Shown one piece after another: positions 43,689-43,702 of a stretch of 43,702 nt of DNA. Every line of letters begins with the position of its first letter. Within the stretch, counting starts at the first letter, position 1. The position numbers and the translations under genes are program-made. This DNA comes from Bacteroidales bacterium UBA6192 (GTDB lineage Bacteria; Bacteroidota; Bacteroidia; Bacteroidales; F082), in NCBI GenBank assembly GCA_002422725.1, contig DITE01000016.1, forward strand, positions 53,135 to 96,836. Direction: 5' to 3'. The notes under the pieces were generated by a model. That model worked only from the letters and a program-made list of their open reading frames with translations. It searched no databases and had not been told where the DNA came from.

Positions 43689-43702
43689 CATGTCATCCGT
43701 TT

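Larger units (their letters stand above)
33621..43702 (+). mobile_element. Integron-like cassette array with its tyrosine recombinase (continues past window edge)
   Basis: A tyrosine recombinase gene is followed by an insertion point (35240) and by three complete cassettes and the start of a fourth, all reading rightward. Each complete cassette ends in a structured site of 134-136 bp (36419, 41830, 43554) with the same architecture. Each also begins with GTT plus six or more bases that reappear inverted at the start of its own terminal site. This is the organisation of integron cassettes. It differs from well-known class 1 integrons in integrase orientation (same direction as the cassettes), in site sequence (GTT kept, but not GTTRRRY) and in apparent promoters within the sites. 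Confidence 0.8.

Overview
The window is a stretch of a Bacteroidota chromosome. The evidence is a type IX secretion gene set (gldJ, porP/sprF-like, two porU-like genes, porV), TonB/ExbB/ExbD, many matches to the Bacteroidota promoter pattern (TTTG or TTG, then TAnnTTTG), and few Shine-Dalgarno sequences. The order within the phylum cannot be fixed from sequence reading alone.

Region 1 (1-32960) is ordinary core genome of moderate GC. It holds a receiver-domain fragment and a small lipoprotein. Next comes a leftward run of upp, a MacB/FtsX-like permease, beta-carbonic anhydrase, a sodium:solute symporter and a helix-hairpin-helix protein. A deacetylase/acyltransferase pair follows, then dnaX, an M16 protease, a PlsC-like acyltransferase, folC with a CoA-binding protein, exbB-exbD-tonB, and murF-anmK. 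The type IX secretion locus follows: porP and gldJ run left, and porU, a second full-length porU-like gene and porV run right. Strong intrinsic terminators follow gldJ and porV.

Region 2 (about 33119-43702) is accessory, and its cassette genes look markedly AT-richer. It opens with a zinc-ribbon gene divergent from a 481-residue tyrosine recombinase. Downstream, in the same orientation, I read an integron-like cassette array. Three recombination sites of 134-136 bp (36419, 41830, 43554) share one strict plan: AAC, AAA, a 6-1-4-1-6 bp imperfect stem, a 71-73 nt loop, the complementary arm, a TYRWCC spacer and GTT. The two internal mismatches are A opposite C in all three sites. The complementary strand would therefore form G-T wobbles and fold better, matching bottom-strand recombination in integrons. 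The first 9-10 bases of each complete cassette are the reverse complement of the first bases of the site at its own far end, which is the fingerprint expected of units that circularise.

The cassettes carry (1) a PD-(D/E)XK-type protein, (2) a complete type III restriction-modification pair in a 5.4 kb cassette, (3) a BNR-repeat lipoprotein, and (4) a unit cut by the window edge. Two of the site loops contain a good promoter, and the third contains a degenerate one at the same place, so each site could drive the next cassette. A promoter and a 43-codon ORF lie between the integrase and cassette 1, and the ORF crosses the insertion point. This array is the most interesting content of the window.
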